Assembly (NCBI GenBank): GCA_029100605.1
Contig: JAQXPK010000015.1
Location: forward strand, 1-47,569
Source of the DNA: Bacillota bacterium
Lineage (GTDB): Bacteria > Bacillota > Clostridia > Oscillospirales > Oscillospiraceae
DNA: 47,569 nucleotides
Reading direction: 5' to 3'
How positions within the stretch are numbered: the stretch's first letter is position 1; the number at the start of each line of letters is the position of its first letter. This document shows, piece by piece, positions 37,756-47,407 of the stretch. Position numbers and translations under genes: made by a program. Under the pieces are notes generated by a model. That model saw only the letters and a program-made list of their open reading frames with translations, did not search any database and had not been told where the DNA came from.

Positions 37756-40506
37756 ATGGCAAGTGAAAAAAGGCCCAGAAGGCGCAAAAAGCTCCGGCAG
37801 GAGTGGAATCCCCACTGGTCTGTGAAGCTACTGTATCTGATTTTCTCCGTAGCCGGTTCCGCGCTGAAGATCGCTCTGGGCGCGGCGGCGACGGTGCTGC
37901 TGATCGTACTAATCTGCGGCACGGTGTTCGTGGGCACCCTGGGGGACTATCTGCAGGAGGACATCCTCACCGAGGCCGCCGACTGGTCTCTGGATGATTA
38001 CGATTTGGAGAAAACCTCCTTTATCTATTATGTGGACAACCACGGGGATATTCAGCTTTTGCAGCAGATCTACACCACCACCGACCGCCAGTGGGCGTCC
38101 ATCGATGAGATTCCCGAGGATCTGATCCACGCGGCTGTCGCCATTGAGGACAAGCGGTTTTACGAGCACCAGGGCGTGGACTGGATCACCACCATGAAGG
38201 CCTGCCTGAATATGTTCTTCGGCGGCGACGAGCAGTTTGGCGGCTCCACCATCACCCAGCAGTTCATCAAGAACCACACCGGCGAGAAAAGCGTCACCGT
38301 CCAGCGGAAGGTCATGGAGATTTTCCGCGCCCAGATTTTTGAGAGGGAATACGACAAGAACCTGATCATGGAGTATTACCTCAACGAAATCTACCTGGGT
38401 CGGGGCTGCTACGGCGTCAAGAGCGCGGCGGCGGAGTATTTTGGCAAGGAGCTGCAGAGCCTGACCACTGCCGAGTGCGCCAGCCTTATCAGTATCACCA
38501 ACAACCCCTCCCTGTTCAACCCCTATTCCCAGAGCGTTTATATGTACAAGGGGCAAGAGCGGGACGGCGCAGCCCGAAACCGCTACCGCCAGATGAATGT
38601 GCTGTCGGAAATGCTGAATCAGGGTTACCTGACCCAGGAGGAGTACGACGAGGCTGTCGCCCAGGAGATGGTCTTTAAGGAGGGCATCGCCGACGAGGAT
38701 CGCTGGACTGTGTGCGAGGACTGCGGCTACGAGAATACCCGCAGCCACTTCAGCGGAGAGGGGAACACCTATTACTGTCCCCAGTGCGGCAACGCGGTCT
38801 CCGTCAGCACCAACGCCTCCCAGCACATCTATTCCTGGTTCGTGGACGCCGTGATCGTGGATTTCGCCAGCTATCTCGCCGAGCAGGACGGGAAGGTATG
38901 GGACACGCTGAGCGAAAACGACCAGAGCATCTACCTCAACCGCATCCAGAAGGGCGGCTACCATATCTATACCACCTTGGATATGGACGTGCAGCGGCAG
39001 GTGGACGCGGTTTATACAGACCTGAATAACATCCCCACCACCCGCAGCGACCAGCAGCTCCAGTCCGCCATTGTGGTCATCGACAACGAAACCGGCGACG
39101 TTGTGGCGCTGTCCGGCGGCGTGGGGGAGAAGAACACCTTCCTCGCCTACAACAAGGCCACCCAGGCCAAGCTGCAGACCGGCTCCTCTCAGAAGCCGAT
39201 TTCCGTTTACGCGCCGGCCTTCGAGTCCGGAAAGGTTACCCCGGCGACGGTGATGAAGGATCTGCCCATGAGCTATGACGGCGGCAACTGGCCAAAGAAC
39301 GACAACCGGAAGTACCAGTACGCCCGAACGGTTTATCAGGGCATCGTTTCCTCCGTCAACACCATCTCCGCCCGAACGCTGGACACCATTGGCCCGGACT
39401 ACGGCTACAGCTTCGCGAAATACAATTTCGGCCTGAGCACCCTGACGGACAATTATCCCCTGCCAAACGGGCAGAGCCTTTCCGACGTGGGTCTGGCACC
39501 CCTGGCGCTGGGCGCGCTGACGGTGGGCGTTACCGTGCGGGATATGTCCGCCGCCTACGCTACCTTCGCCAACGACGGCGTGTACCGGGAGGCAAGACTG
39601 TTTACCAAGGTCTACGACAGCGACGGCAATATCGTGGTGGACAATAAACAGGATTCCCGGAGAATTCTCAGCCAGAAGACCGTGGATTATATGAATTACT
39701 GCCTGTACAACGCAGCCAACAACGGTACCGGCGGCGCGGCGATTTTCCCCGGACAGAGCATCGCGGGCAAGACCGGCACCACCTCCTCCAACCGAGACCG
39801 GTGGTTCTGCGGCTATACCACCCACTACACCGCGGCAGTGTGGTGCGGCTATGACATCCCGGAGGAGATCTACCTCACCGGCAGCACCGCGAACCCGGCT
39901 GCCCGGCTGTGGAAAATGGTCATGCAGCCCATTCATGATGGCCTGCCCAGGGAGGGGCTGTATAACGGCGGCGCCTTCCACAGTGTGGGCGTGTGCCTGG
40001 ATTCCGGCAAAAAGGCGACGGCTGCTTGCAGCAGCGATGCCCGGGAGCTGGAACGGGTGGTCTATGTCAATGTGTACGACGGGGACGATCCGGTGGGCAC
40101 CTGCGACAAGCACGTCCAGGTGGACTACTGCGTCACCGGCGGCGGTGTGGCAACGGAATACTGCTATCAGTGCGACGCCCAGGTGGAAACCCGCTCTCTG
40201 GTGAAGCTGACCAGGGATGAGGTGGAGGAAATCAAAGCCGCCGACGGCGTGGGCTTGAACGACATTTACACTTCCGATTCTTATGTGTACCTGATTAACG
40301 ACGACGGCACTCCCGGCTCCTGGCATGGCTTCTACAACAATCAGAATATTGACATCGACGCGCCTTATATCATGTGCCCCCTGCACAATCAGAGCTACTG
40401 GGAGGAAAACTATCCGCAAGAGGATACGCAGGACCCGGAAAACGGCGATTGGGAGGAAACTCCCGGCGGCGACTGGGGCGGCAGCTGGGACGGCTTCACG
40501 GGCTGA
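37756..40506 (+). CDS. Class A penicillin-binding protein with zinc-ribbon insert
   Basis: This 916-residue bifunctional wall synthase starts with a basic cytoplasmic tail and one membrane helix (about 35-60). A GT51 glycosyltransferase follows, with AIEDKRFYEHQGVD (about 129) and GGSTITQQFIKN, then a transpeptidase with SSQK (about 476), SVN (about 533) and KTGT (about 671). Between the two (about 320-345) sits CEDCG...CPQCG, a zinc ribbon not standard in this family and lying outside the membrane. The tail (about 750-916) adds further Cys pairs and an acidic Gly/Trp-rich end. GGAGG lies before the ATG. pbpA-type naming is avoided because paralogues cannot be told apart. Confidence 0.93.
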   Translation: MASEKRPRRRKKLRQEWNPHWSVKLLYLIFSVAGSALKIALGAAATVLLIVLICGTVFVGTLGDYLQEDILTEAADWSLDDYDLEKTSFIYYVDNHGDIQLLQQIYTTTDRQWASIDEIPEDLIHAAVAIEDKRFYEHQGVDWITTMKACLNMFFGGDEQFGGSTITQQFIKNHTGEKSVTVQRKVMEIFRAQIFEREYDKNLIMEYYLNEIYLGRGCYGVKSAAAEYFGKELQSLTTAECASLISITNNPSLFNPYSQSVYMYKGQERDGAARNRYRQMNVLSEMLNQGYLTQEEYDEAVAQEMVFKEGIADEDRWTVCEDCGYENTRSHFSGEGNTYYCPQCGNAVSVSTNASQHIYSWFVDAVIVDFASYLAEQDGKVWDTLSENDQSIYLNRIQKGGYHIYTTLDMDVQRQVDAVYTDLNNIPTTRSDQQLQSAIVVIDNETGDVVALSGGVGEKNTFLAYNKATQAKLQTGSSQKPISVYAPAFESGKVTPATVMKDLPMSYDGGNWPKNDNRKYQYARTVYQGIVSSVNTISARTLDTIGPDYGYSFAKYNFGLSTLTDNYPLPNGQSLSDVGLAPLALGALTVGVTVRDMSAAYATFANDGVYREARLFTKVYDSDGNIVVDNKQDSRRILSQKTVDYMNYCLYNAANNGTGGAAIFPGQSIAGKTGTTSSNRDRWFCGYTTHYTAAVWCGYDIPEEIYLTGSTANPAARLWKMVMQPIHDGLPREGLYNGGAFHSVGVCLDSGKKATAACSSDARELERVVYVNVYDGDDPVGTCDKHVQVDYCVTGGGVATEYCYQCDAQVETRSLVKLTRDEVEEIKAADGVGLNDIYTSDSYVYLINDDGTPGSWHGFYNNQNIDIDAPYIMCPLHNQSYWEENYPQEDTQDPENGDWEETPGGDWGGSWDGFTG

Positions 40507-40533
40507 GAACGGAAGAAAGAAGAGGAGAAACCC

Positions 40534-41406
40534 ATGCTTTGGATTTCCGATGAATGGAAGGAATACGAGGTTCTGGACTGCAGCGGCGGCGAGCGGCTGG
40601 AACGGTGGGGGAACTATATCCTGGTGCGGCCAGATCCTCAGGTCATCTGGGACACACCCCGGATCGTGCCCCAATGGAACTGCTATGATGCCCGGTACGT
40701 CCGCTCCAACACCGGCGGCGGACACTGGACGGAGCACAAGCTGCCGGAACGCTGGCAGATCCACTACAAGGATTATCTGACCTTTAACGTCAAGCCTATG
40801 AACTTCAAGCATACCGGCGTTTTCCCGGAGCAGGCCGTCAACTGGGACTTCATCCGGGAGAAGGTGGCCTCAGCGGCTGCCCGCCGGCCTGTCCGGGTGC
40901 TGAATCTCTTCGCCTATTCCGGCGGCGCGACCCTGGCGGCGGCTGCCGGCGGGGCGGAGGTGTACCATGTGGACGCCGCCAAGGGCATGGTGGCCTGGGC
41001 GAAGGAAAACGCCGTGGCCTCCGGCCTGGCGGATCGGCCCATCCACTGGATCGTGGACGACTGCGGGAAGTTCATTCAGCGGGAGATTCGCCGGGGACGA
41101 CGCTATGACGGCATCATCATGGATCCACCCAGCTATGGCAGAGGGCCCGGCGGAGAGATCTGGAAAATGGAAACCAGCTTCTTCCCCTTCCTTAAGGAGA
41201 CGGTGAAGCTGCTGTCCGACGACCCGCTGTTTGTCATTATCAATTCCTATACCACCGGCCTGGCACCCTCCGCCGTAGCCTATGCCGCCGATGCGGTGTT
41301 CACCGAGACCCGCGGCGGGAAAACGGCGGCGGGGGAACTGGGATTGCCGGTGAAGCAGTCCGGCCTGACCCTACCCTGCGGCGCCACCGGACGGTGGACG
41401 CCGTGA
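40534..41406 (+). CDS. Class I SAM-dependent methyltransferase (RlmI/PF10672-like)
   Basis: This 290-residue methyltransferase has the SAM-binding motif VLNLFAYSGGATLAAAAGGA (about 120-139), VDAAKG after it, and the catalytic DPPSYGRG (about 200). The layout is that of the RlmI/RlmK-type 23S rRNA cytosine methyltransferase group without the N-terminal PUA domain; the target base is unknown. GAGGAG lies before the ATG, 27 bases after the PBP stop, so it may share that transcript. Confidence 0.85.
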   Translation: MLWISDEWKEYEVLDCSGGERLERWGNYILVRPDPQVIWDTPRIVPQWNCYDARYVRSNTGGGHWTEHKLPERWQIHYKDYLTFNVKPMNFKHTGVFPEQAVNWDFIREKVASAAARRPVRVLNLFAYSGGATLAAAAGGAEVYHVDAAKGMVAWAKENAVASGLADRPIHWIVDDCGKFIQREIRRGRRYDGIIMDPPSYGRGPGGEIWKMETSFFPFLKETVKLLSDDPLFVIINSYTTGLAPSAVAYAADAVFTETRGGKTAAGELGLPVKQSGLTLPCGATGRWTP

Positions 41407-41432
41407 CGGAAGCTGACCTGAAAAGCTGAGAG

Positions 41433-41595
41433 ATTAAAAATTGTGCTTACCGGGATAACGCAGTAAAGCGGTAAATGGCAGTTTGTCGCGAACTCGTTTT
41501 GTAGGGCGGGGTCATGACATAAGCCCTACGAAGGGATTACGCCAAATTCCAATTTTCCGGTTTGCTGCGTTAAGCCGATATGCACATTAAAAATT
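41433..41595. mobile_element. MITE-like element family B with 10-bp target duplication
   Basis: The 143-bp core (41443-41585) runs from GTGC to GCAC, with imperfect terminal inverted repeats of about 29 bases (23 of 29 match) and an inner palindrome GTAGGGC/GCCCTAC. It is flanked on both sides by the same 10 bases, ATTAAAAATT (41433-41442 and 41586-41595). This is a clear sign of transposition. It encodes nothing and lies just upstream of ecfA1. A degenerate relative is at 151-199. Confidence 0.85.
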
Positions 41596-41611
41596 ATGGA
41601 GGACGCCTGTT

Positions 41612-42460
41612 TTGAGCGAGATTATCACGGTTGAACATCTGGCATACACCTATCCGGGCGTGGAGGACACGCCCGGCGTTCCCGTGTTTGCGGATTTGAA
41701 TCTGACCATAGAAGAAGGCAGCTTTGTGGCGGTGCTGGGCACCAACGGCTGCGGAAAATCCACCCTGGCTAAGCACTTCAACGCCATTCTGCTGCCTACA
41801 GGCGGCAAGGTGTATGTCTGCGGCATCGACACCTCCAAGGAGGATCGGATCATGGCGGTTCGACGGAACGTGGGCATGGTGTTCCAGAACCCGGACAATC
41901 AGATCGTCGCCAACGTGGTGGAGGAGGACGTGGCCTTCGGCCCGGAAAACCTGGGGGTCGCCAGTCCGGAGATCCGCCGTCGGGTGGACAATGCCCTGAA
42001 GCAGGTAGATATGTATGACTACCGAAAGCACGCGCCCCATCTGCTTTCCGGCGGGCAGAAGCAGCGAATCGCCATCGCGGGGGTCATTGCCATGGAGCCA
42101 AAGTGCATCGTTCTGGACGAGCCCACCGCCATGCTGGATCCCCGGGGACGCCGGGAGGTCATAGACACCGTAAAGCGGCTGAACCGGGAGAAGGGCATCA
42201 CCGTGGTGCTCATCACCCACCACATGGACGAGGCGGCTCAGGCACAGCGGGTGATCGTGCTGGACAAGGGCACGGTTGCCGCCGACGGCACCCCGGAGGC
42301 TGTTTTCTCCCAGGTGGAGCTGCTCCATTCCATCGGTCTGGCGGCTCCCGATACGGTGGAGCTGTGCTGGCAGCTCAATCAGCAGGGGCTTGACCTGCCC
42401 CTGGACAAACTGAACCCCGAAGACTGCGCGCAGGCACTTTACGATTGGGTATCGGCCTGA
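41612..42460 (+). CDS. ecfA1: ECF transporter ATPase A1
   Basis: This 282-residue ABC ATPase belongs to the energy-coupling-factor module that powers uptake of vitamins or metals by separate S components. Walker A is GTNGCGKST (about 38-46), the signature is LSGGQKQR, and Walker B is CIVLDEPTAMLDP, with the Q-loop in FQNPDNQ. The start is TTG 41612 with GGAGG upstream, the only good one. The order ecfA1-ecfA2-ecfT-truA is conserved in Firmicutes. Its leader has been invaded by the family B element. Confidence 0.95.
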   Translation: MSEIITVEHLAYTYPGVEDTPGVPVFADLNLTIEEGSFVAVLGTNGCGKSTLAKHFNAILLPTGGKVYVCGIDTSKEDRIMAVRRNVGMVFQNPDNQIVANVVEEDVAFGPENLGVASPEIRRRVDNALKQVDMYDYRKHAPHLLSGGQKQRIAIAGVIAMEPKCIVLDEPTAMLDPRGRREVIDTVKRLNREKGITVVLITHHMDEAAQAQRVIVLDKGTVAADGTPEAVFSQVELLHSIGLAAPDTVELCWQLNQQGLDLPLDKLNPEDCAQALYDWVSA

Positions 42461-42480
42461 CCCGCCGGGAGGTATGAAAA

Positions 42481-43344
42481 TTGGAAGCCATTCTGGAAGT
42501 CATAAATCTGACCTATATCTACAGCGCCGGAACCCCCTTTGAGCACAAGGCATTGGACGATGTGTCCTTTTCTGTGAAGCGTGGGGAGTTCATCGGCATC
42601 ATCGGACATACCGGTTCCGGAAAATCCACTCTGATGCAGCAGCTCAACGGGCTGCTGAAGCCCACCTCCGGCACGGTTTTGCTGGAGGAAAAAGACATCT
42701 GGTCGGATAAGGCACTGACCCGGCAGGCCCGGTTCAAGGTGGGGCTGGTGTTCCAGTATCCGGAATATCAGCTTTTTGAGGAAACGGTTTACAAGGACAT
42801 CGCCTTCGGCCCCGGGAATATGGGACTGTCGTCCGGGGAGATCGACCGCCGGGTGCGGGAGGCAGCCGGCTTCGTGGGACTGACGGAGCAGCAGCTGGAA
42901 GCGTCCCCCTTTGACCTTTCCGGCGGACAGAAGCGCAGGGTAGCCATTGCCGGCGTCATCGCCATGGAGCCGGAGGTGCTGATTCTGGACGAACCCACTG
43001 CCGGACTGGATCCTGTGGGGCGCTCCGAAATCCTCGGCAACATCGAAGCATACCGAAAGGCGAAAAACGCCACCATTATGATGGTCTCCCACTCCATGGA
43101 GGACGTGGCTCGGCTGACCGACCGGCTGCTGGTGATGAATGGCTCCAGGCTCGCCATGGATGCGCCTCCGGCGGAGGTGTTCACCCACGCCCAGGAGCTG
43201 GTGGAGATGGGACTGAGCATTCCCCAGGTCACCCAGGTGTTTCTGGCGCTGCGGAAGCGGGGACTGGACGTGAAAAACGTTTACACCATCGACCAGGCCG
43301 TCGCCGAACTGAATCGGCTCAAGGGAGGTGCTGCCCATGCTTAA
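42481..43344 (+). CDS. ecfA2: ECF transporter ATPase A2
   Basis: This 287-residue ABC ATPase is the partner of the preceding one. Walker A is GHTGSGKST, the Q-loop is in FQYPEYQLFEE (typical of EcfA2), the signature is LSGGQKRR and Walker B is VLILDEPTAGLDP. The start is TTG 42481, 8 bases after GGGAGG; a nearby ATG is out of frame. The end overlaps ecfT by 8 bases. Confidence 0.95.
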   Translation: MEAILEVINLTYIYSAGTPFEHKALDDVSFSVKRGEFIGIIGHTGSGKSTLMQQLNGLLKPTSGTVLLEEKDIWSDKALTRQARFKVGLVFQYPEYQLFEETVYKDIAFGPGNMGLSSGEIDRRVREAAGFVGLTEQQLEASPFDLSGGQKRRVAIAGVIAMEPEVLILDEPTAGLDPVGRSEILGNIEAYRKAKNATIMMVSHSMEDVARLTDRLLVMNGSRLAMDAPPAEVFTHAQELVEMGLSIPQVTQVFLALRKRGLDVKNVYTIDQAVAELNRLKGGAAHA

Positions 43345-44143
43345 AGACATCACCCTGGGTCAGTATTTCCCGGGCAATTCCGTCATTCACCGCCTGGACC
43401 CCAGAACCAAGCTGATTCTGCTGGTTGTATACATGGTGGCGCTGTTTGTCGCCTCCGGCTGGGTCTCCTACGGCGTGATGCTGCTGTTTCTTGTGACGGT
43501 CATTAAGATTTCCACCATCCCCCCAAAAGCCATTGTCCGGGGCATGAAGCCCCTGGTGATGATCCTGATCTTTACGGGAATTCTGAACCTGTTCTTCACC
43601 AAAGAGGGCAAGGTGCTGGTGGATTTCTGGATCATCACCATCACCACCGGCGGCCTGGAGCGGGCGCTGTTCATGATGGCGCGGATTCTCATGCTCATTA
43701 CCGGCACCTTCCTTCTGACTTACACCACGTCACCCATCTCCCTGACCGACGGCCTGGAGAGTCTGATGGGGCCGCTGAAGGTTCTGAAGGTGCCCGTTCA
43801 CGAGCTTTCCATGATGATGTGTATCGCTCTGCGGTTCATCCCGACGCTGATCGAGGAGACCGATAAGATTATGTCCGCCCAGAAGGCTCGGGGCGCGGAT
43901 TTTGAAAGCGGAAAGCTGCTGGAGCGAGCGAAAGCGCTGATTCCCATCCTGGTGCCCCTGTTCATCAGTGCCTTCCGCCGTGCGGACGAGCTGGCTACCG
44001 CCATGGAGTGCCGCTGCTATCAGGGCGGCGAGGGCAGAACCAAGATGAAGCAGCTGCACTATACCCGCATTGACTTCGGCGCTTTCGGCGTGGTGGCTCT
44101 GCTGGTGGCGGTGATCGTCTGCCTGAAACGCTTTGGCCTGTGA
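43337..44143 (+). CDS. ecfT: ECF transporter transmembrane protein T
   Basis: This 268-residue membrane subunit couples the two ATPases to exchangeable S components. The opening GQYFPGNSVIHRLDPRTKL is the EcfT hallmark. Coupling-helix signatures are seen in AQKARGAD and AMECRCYQGG, both Ala-Arg-Gly-like motifs that bind the ATPases. About five membrane segments are present. ATG 43337 follows GGGAGG; GTG 43328 is possible but would overlap that site. No S component is adjacent, though the membrane gene at 22199 could be examined. Confidence 0.94.
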   Translation: MLKDITLGQYFPGNSVIHRLDPRTKLILLVVYMVALFVASGWVSYGVMLLFLVTVIKISTIPPKAIVRGMKPLVMILIFTGILNLFFTKEGKVLVDFWIITITTGGLERALFMMARILMLITGTFLLTYTTSPISLTDGLESLMGPLKVLKVPVHELSMMMCIALRFIPTLIEETDKIMSAQKARGADFESGKLLERAKALIPILVPLFISAFRRADELATAMECRCYQGGEGRTKMKQLHYTRIDFGAFGVVALLVAVIVCLKRFGL

Positions 44144-44151
44144 GGAACGTT

Positions 44152-44931
44152 ATGCGCAATATTGCCCTGATCTTAACCTATTTGGGGACAAATTATCACG
44201 GCTGGCAGGTGCAGAAGAATCTACCCACAGTGGCGGAAACCATGGAAAAGGCCGCTGCCATGGTGGTGGGGCATCCAGTGCACATGACCGGCTGCGGTCG
44301 AACCGATGCCGGGGTGCACGCCCGGGTGTATGTGGCGAATTTCCGCACAACTTCCACCATTCCCGTGGAGCGGCTGCCATACGCCCTCAATACCCATCTG
44401 CCCTGCGACATCGTGGTGACGAAGGCCTTTGAGGTTCACGAAAATTTCAACGCCATCGGTTCCTGTGTCCGGAAGGAATATACCTACCAAATCTACAATT
44501 CCCGGCTGAAGGACCCGTTTTATGTCAACCGAGCCTGGTTCTATCCCCGGCATTTGGATGAAGCCGTGATGCAGGCGGCTGCAGACCAGTTTGTAGGAAC
44601 CCACGATTTTGCGGCGGTGAGAAGTGTGGGCACGGATGTCAAATCCACCGTCCGCACGGTATACTATTATAACGTGGAGCGCTGCGACAACCGCATTCTC
44701 CTGCGGGTCTGCGCCAACGGTTTCCTCTACAACATGGCTCGGGCTATGGCGGGGACGGTGGTGTATGCCGCCGAGGGAAAGATCCGACCGGAGGAAATCG
44801 GGGAGATTCTGGCCTCCGGCAACCGTACCGCCGCCGGCCCCACCGTCCCGGCAGGTGGACTGTACATGACCCACCTGTGGTATGATGACGGTGTCGAGAA
44901 ATTTGCTTGCGGCAGCGACTGGAGCCGCTGA
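44152..44931 (+). CDS. truA: tRNA pseudouridine synthase A
   Basis: This 259-residue enzyme modifies uridines 38-40 of the tRNA anticodon arm. The catalytic Asp is in GRTDAGVHA (about residue 50). YLGTNYHGWQ opens the protein and FLYNMARAMAGT lies near the C-terminus. ATG 44152, with GAGGA 6-7 bases upstream, is preferred to the GTG that overlaps the ecfT stop. Its position after ecfT is conserved. Confidence 0.95.
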   Translation: MRNIALILTYLGTNYHGWQVQKNLPTVAETMEKAAAMVVGHPVHMTGCGRTDAGVHARVYVANFRTTSTIPVERLPYALNTHLPCDIVVTKAFEVHENFNAIGSCVRKEYTYQIYNSRLKDPFYVNRAWFYPRHLDEAVMQAAADQFVGTHDFAAVRSVGTDVKSTVRTVYYYNVERCDNRILLRVCANGFLYNMARAMAGTVVYAAEGKIRPEEIGEILASGNRTAAGPTVPAGGLYMTHLWYDDGVEKFACGSDWSR

Positions 44932-44970
44932 CTTCGTTCATAATTTGTTTTTCCTTTTTCCGCTGCAATG

Positions 44971-44979
44971 TGTTATACT
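44971..44979 (+). promoter_or_regulatory. Extended -10 promoter of the ClpE-type gene
   Basis: TGTTATACT, 40 bases before the ATG, without a good -35. No CtsR-type direct repeat (GGTCAAA) or CIRCE element was found. Confidence 0.55.
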
Positions 44980-45018
44980 GCGTCGAAAGGAAAGTTCCTT
45001 TGTAAAGGAGTGAATCGT

Positions 45019-47304
45019 ATGCAGCCAAAAATGTGCAGCAAATGCAAAAAAAACATCGCCGTGGTTTTCATCACCAGGGTGGAAAACGGCGTTACCCTGA
45101 ATGAGGGCTACTGCCTGAAGTGTGCCCGGAGCCTGGGCATCCCCCAGATCGACCAGGCGGTGAAACAAATGGGGATTTCCGAGGAGGATTTAGACCTGCT
45201 CAGTGACGAGATGAGCAGTATGTTCGGTCAGAAGGACGACAGCGAGAATTCCGACGACGACGAAATCGACAGCCAGACCGCCACCTTCCCCCTGCTGAAC
45301 CAGCTTTTCGGCGGCAGCGCCAATCCCCCCGCGCCTCAGCCCCGCCCCACCAAGCGGGAGGAGGAGCCGCCCAAGGGGAAAAAGAAGCCCGGCAAGCACA
45401 AATTTCTGGACAGCTACTGCATGGACTTGACCGGCCGCGCCCGGGAGGGCAAGCTGGATAAGGTCATCGGACGGGATGTGGAGACCGAACGGGTCATCCA
45501 AATTCTCAACCGCCGTCAGAAGAATAACCCCTGCCTCATCGGCGAGCCGGGCGTGGGCAAAACCGCCATCGCCGAGGGGCTGGCTCAGCGGATCGCCGCC
45601 GGGGATGTTCCCTACAAGCTGCGGGATAAAGAGGTGTTCCTGCTGGATCTCACCGCTCTGGTGGCGGGCACCCAGTTCCGGGGACAGTTTGAAAGCCGCA
45701 TGAAGAGCCTCATCGGGGAAATCAAGGAGTGCGGCAACATCATTCTGGTCATTGATGAAGTCCACAATCTGGTGGGCGCGGGAGACGCGGAGGGCAGCAT
45801 GAATGCCGCCAACATCCTGAAGCCCGCCCTGTCCCGGGGGGAAATCCAGGTAATCGGCGCCACGACCTTTGCCGAGTACCGCAAGTATATTGAGAAGGAT
45901 GCCGCTCTGGAGCGCCGGTTCCAGCCTGTCACCGTGGCGGAACCCACCATCGCCGAAGCCAGCCAGATCATCCAGGGCATCGCCAAATCCTACGCCGAGT
46001 TCCACGGGGTGGAGATCTCTCCGGAAATCGCCCATCAGTGCGTGATTCTGTCCGAGCGCTACATTACCGACCGGTTCCTGCCCGACAAGGCCATCGACCT
46101 TCTGGACGAGGCCTGCTCTGATGTCAACCTCCAGTGCAAGGAGATTTCCCAGCTGGCGGAGCTGAAAAAGGAGCGGGACGACTACGAGCTGGAGCTGCGG
46201 ATGCTCAATGAGGATACGGAGAATCAGGACTATGAGCGTCTGGCGCTGATCCGCAGCAAGCTGATGCAGCTTGCCGGGAAGATCGAGGAGCTGGAGAAGC
46301 TTCCCAAGCCCGCCGTGACCATGGAAAATCTGGCGCGGATCATCGAACTGTGGACGAAGATTCCCGCCTCCAAAATTAAGGCTCAGGAGTATGAGCAGCT
46401 GAAGGGATTGAGCGACCGGCTGAAAACCCACATTGTGGGTCAGGACGAGGCTGTGGAGGCCGTGTCCCGGGCGATCCGCCGCAACCGGGTGGGTATTTCC
46501 CCCAAGAAGCGACCGGTTTCCTTCATTTTCGTTGGCCCCACCGGCGTGGGCAAGACGGAGCTGGTCAAGCAGCTGGCAAGCGACCTGTTCGACAGCGTGG
46601 ACAGTTTGATCCGGCTGGATATGTCCGAGTATATGGAGAAGCACACCGTCTCCAAACTCATCGGTTCGCCCCCCGGCTACGTCGGCTATGACGAGGCGGG
46701 GCAGCTGACGGAGAAAATCCGCCGCCGTCCCTACAGCGTGGTGCTCTTCGATGAAATTGAAAAAGCCCATCCCGACGTTCTGAACGTGCTGCTGCAGGTG
46801 CTGGACGACGGGCGTATCACCGATGCCCAGGGGCGGGTGGTGAATTTCGAGAACACCATCATCGTCATGACCTCCAACGCCGGCTCCGACGGCGGCGTGG
46901 GCGGCATGGGCTTTGGCAGAACCGACACCGATCTGGTGAAGGAAAAGACCATGAAAGCCCTGCAGGGCTTCCTGCGGCCGGAGTTCCTCAACCGGGTGGA
47001 TGAGATTATCACCTTCAACCACCTGACGGAAGAAAACTTCCTGGGAATCGCGGACATTATGCTTTCCGAGCTGAAGGAAAGCCTGTCCGCCCGGGGACTG
47101 ACCCTGAGCTGGGACGACGAACTGCGCCGCCACCTGGTGAAGAAGGCCTACTCCGTCACCTACGGCGCCCGGAACCTCCGCCGCACCATCCAGAAGGAGC
47201 TGGAGGACCCCATTTCCGAAGCCATCATCGACAGCTTCGAGCATCCCATTTCCGTCATCCGCATCCGGATGGATGGGGACGAAGTGAAACTGGACATTAC
47301 CTGA
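45019..47304 (+). CDS. clpE: ClpE-type AAA+ protease unfoldase
   Basis: This 761-residue Hsp100 protein has an N-terminal zinc finger (CSKC at 6-9, CLKC at 32-35) in place of the ClpC N-domain, which is characteristic of ClpE. A charged, proline-rich linker (about 70-125) follows. The first AAA module has GEPGVGKTA (about 175) and VIDEVH (about 245). A short middle coiled coil (about 380-430) precedes the second AAA module, with GPTGVGKTE (about 506) and LFDEIEKAHP (about 575). It would unfold proteins for ClpP. ATG 45019 follows AAAGGAG. No mcsAB or ctsR is adjacent. Confidence 0.9.
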   Translation: MQPKMCSKCKKNIAVVFITRVENGVTLNEGYCLKCARSLGIPQIDQAVKQMGISEEDLDLLSDEMSSMFGQKDDSENSDDDEIDSQTATFPLLNQLFGGSANPPAPQPRPTKREEEPPKGKKKPGKHKFLDSYCMDLTGRAREGKLDKVIGRDVETERVIQILNRRQKNNPCLIGEPGVGKTAIAEGLAQRIAAGDVPYKLRDKEVFLLDLTALVAGTQFRGQFESRMKSLIGEIKECGNIILVIDEVHNLVGAGDAEGSMNAANILKPALSRGEIQVIGATTFAEYRKYIEKDAALERRFQPVTVAEPTIAEASQIIQGIAKSYAEFHGVEISPEIAHQCVILSERYITDRFLPDKAIDLLDEACSDVNLQCKEISQLAELKKERDDYELELRMLNEDTENQDYERLALIRSKLMQLAGKIEELEKLPKPAVTMENLARIIELWTKIPASKIKAQEYEQLKGLSDRLKTHIVGQDEAVEAVSRAIRRNRVGISPKKRPVSFIFVGPTGVGKTELVKQLASDLFDSVDSLIRLDMSEYMEKHTVSKLIGSPPGYVGYDEAGQLTEKIRRRPYSVVLFDEIEKAHPDVLNVLLQVLDDGRITDAQGRVVNFENTIIVMTSNAGSDGGVGGMGFGRTDTDLVKEKTMKALQGFLRPEFLNRVDEIITFNHLTEENFLGIADIMLSELKESLSARGLTLSWDDELRRHLVKKAYSVTYGARNLRRTIQKELEDPISEAIIDSFEHPISVIRIRMDGDEVKLDIT

Positions 47305-47305
47305 C

Positions 47306-47339
47306 AAATCGGGAGAGGCACCGCCTCTCCCGATTTTTG
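47306..47339 (+). terminator. Terminator of the ClpE-type gene
   Basis: AAATCGGGAGAGGC/GCCTCTCCCGATTT with an ACC loop and further T, 1 base after the stop. The A-rich left arm also gives a T-run on the minus strand. Confidence 0.9.
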
Positions 47340-47345
47340 CGCCTG

Positions 47346-47374
47346 CAAGGCTTCCCTGGAGAGGAAGGCTCTTG
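47346..47374. repeat. Short palindromic repeat fragment
   Basis: AAGGCTTCCC and AGGAAGGCTCTT form an imperfect hairpin resembling the one in 28060-28120. It is probably a decayed dispersed repeat. Confidence 0.35.
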
Positions 47375-47407
47375 GGGAGATAAACAGCATAAAATTATTG
47401 CAATTTT

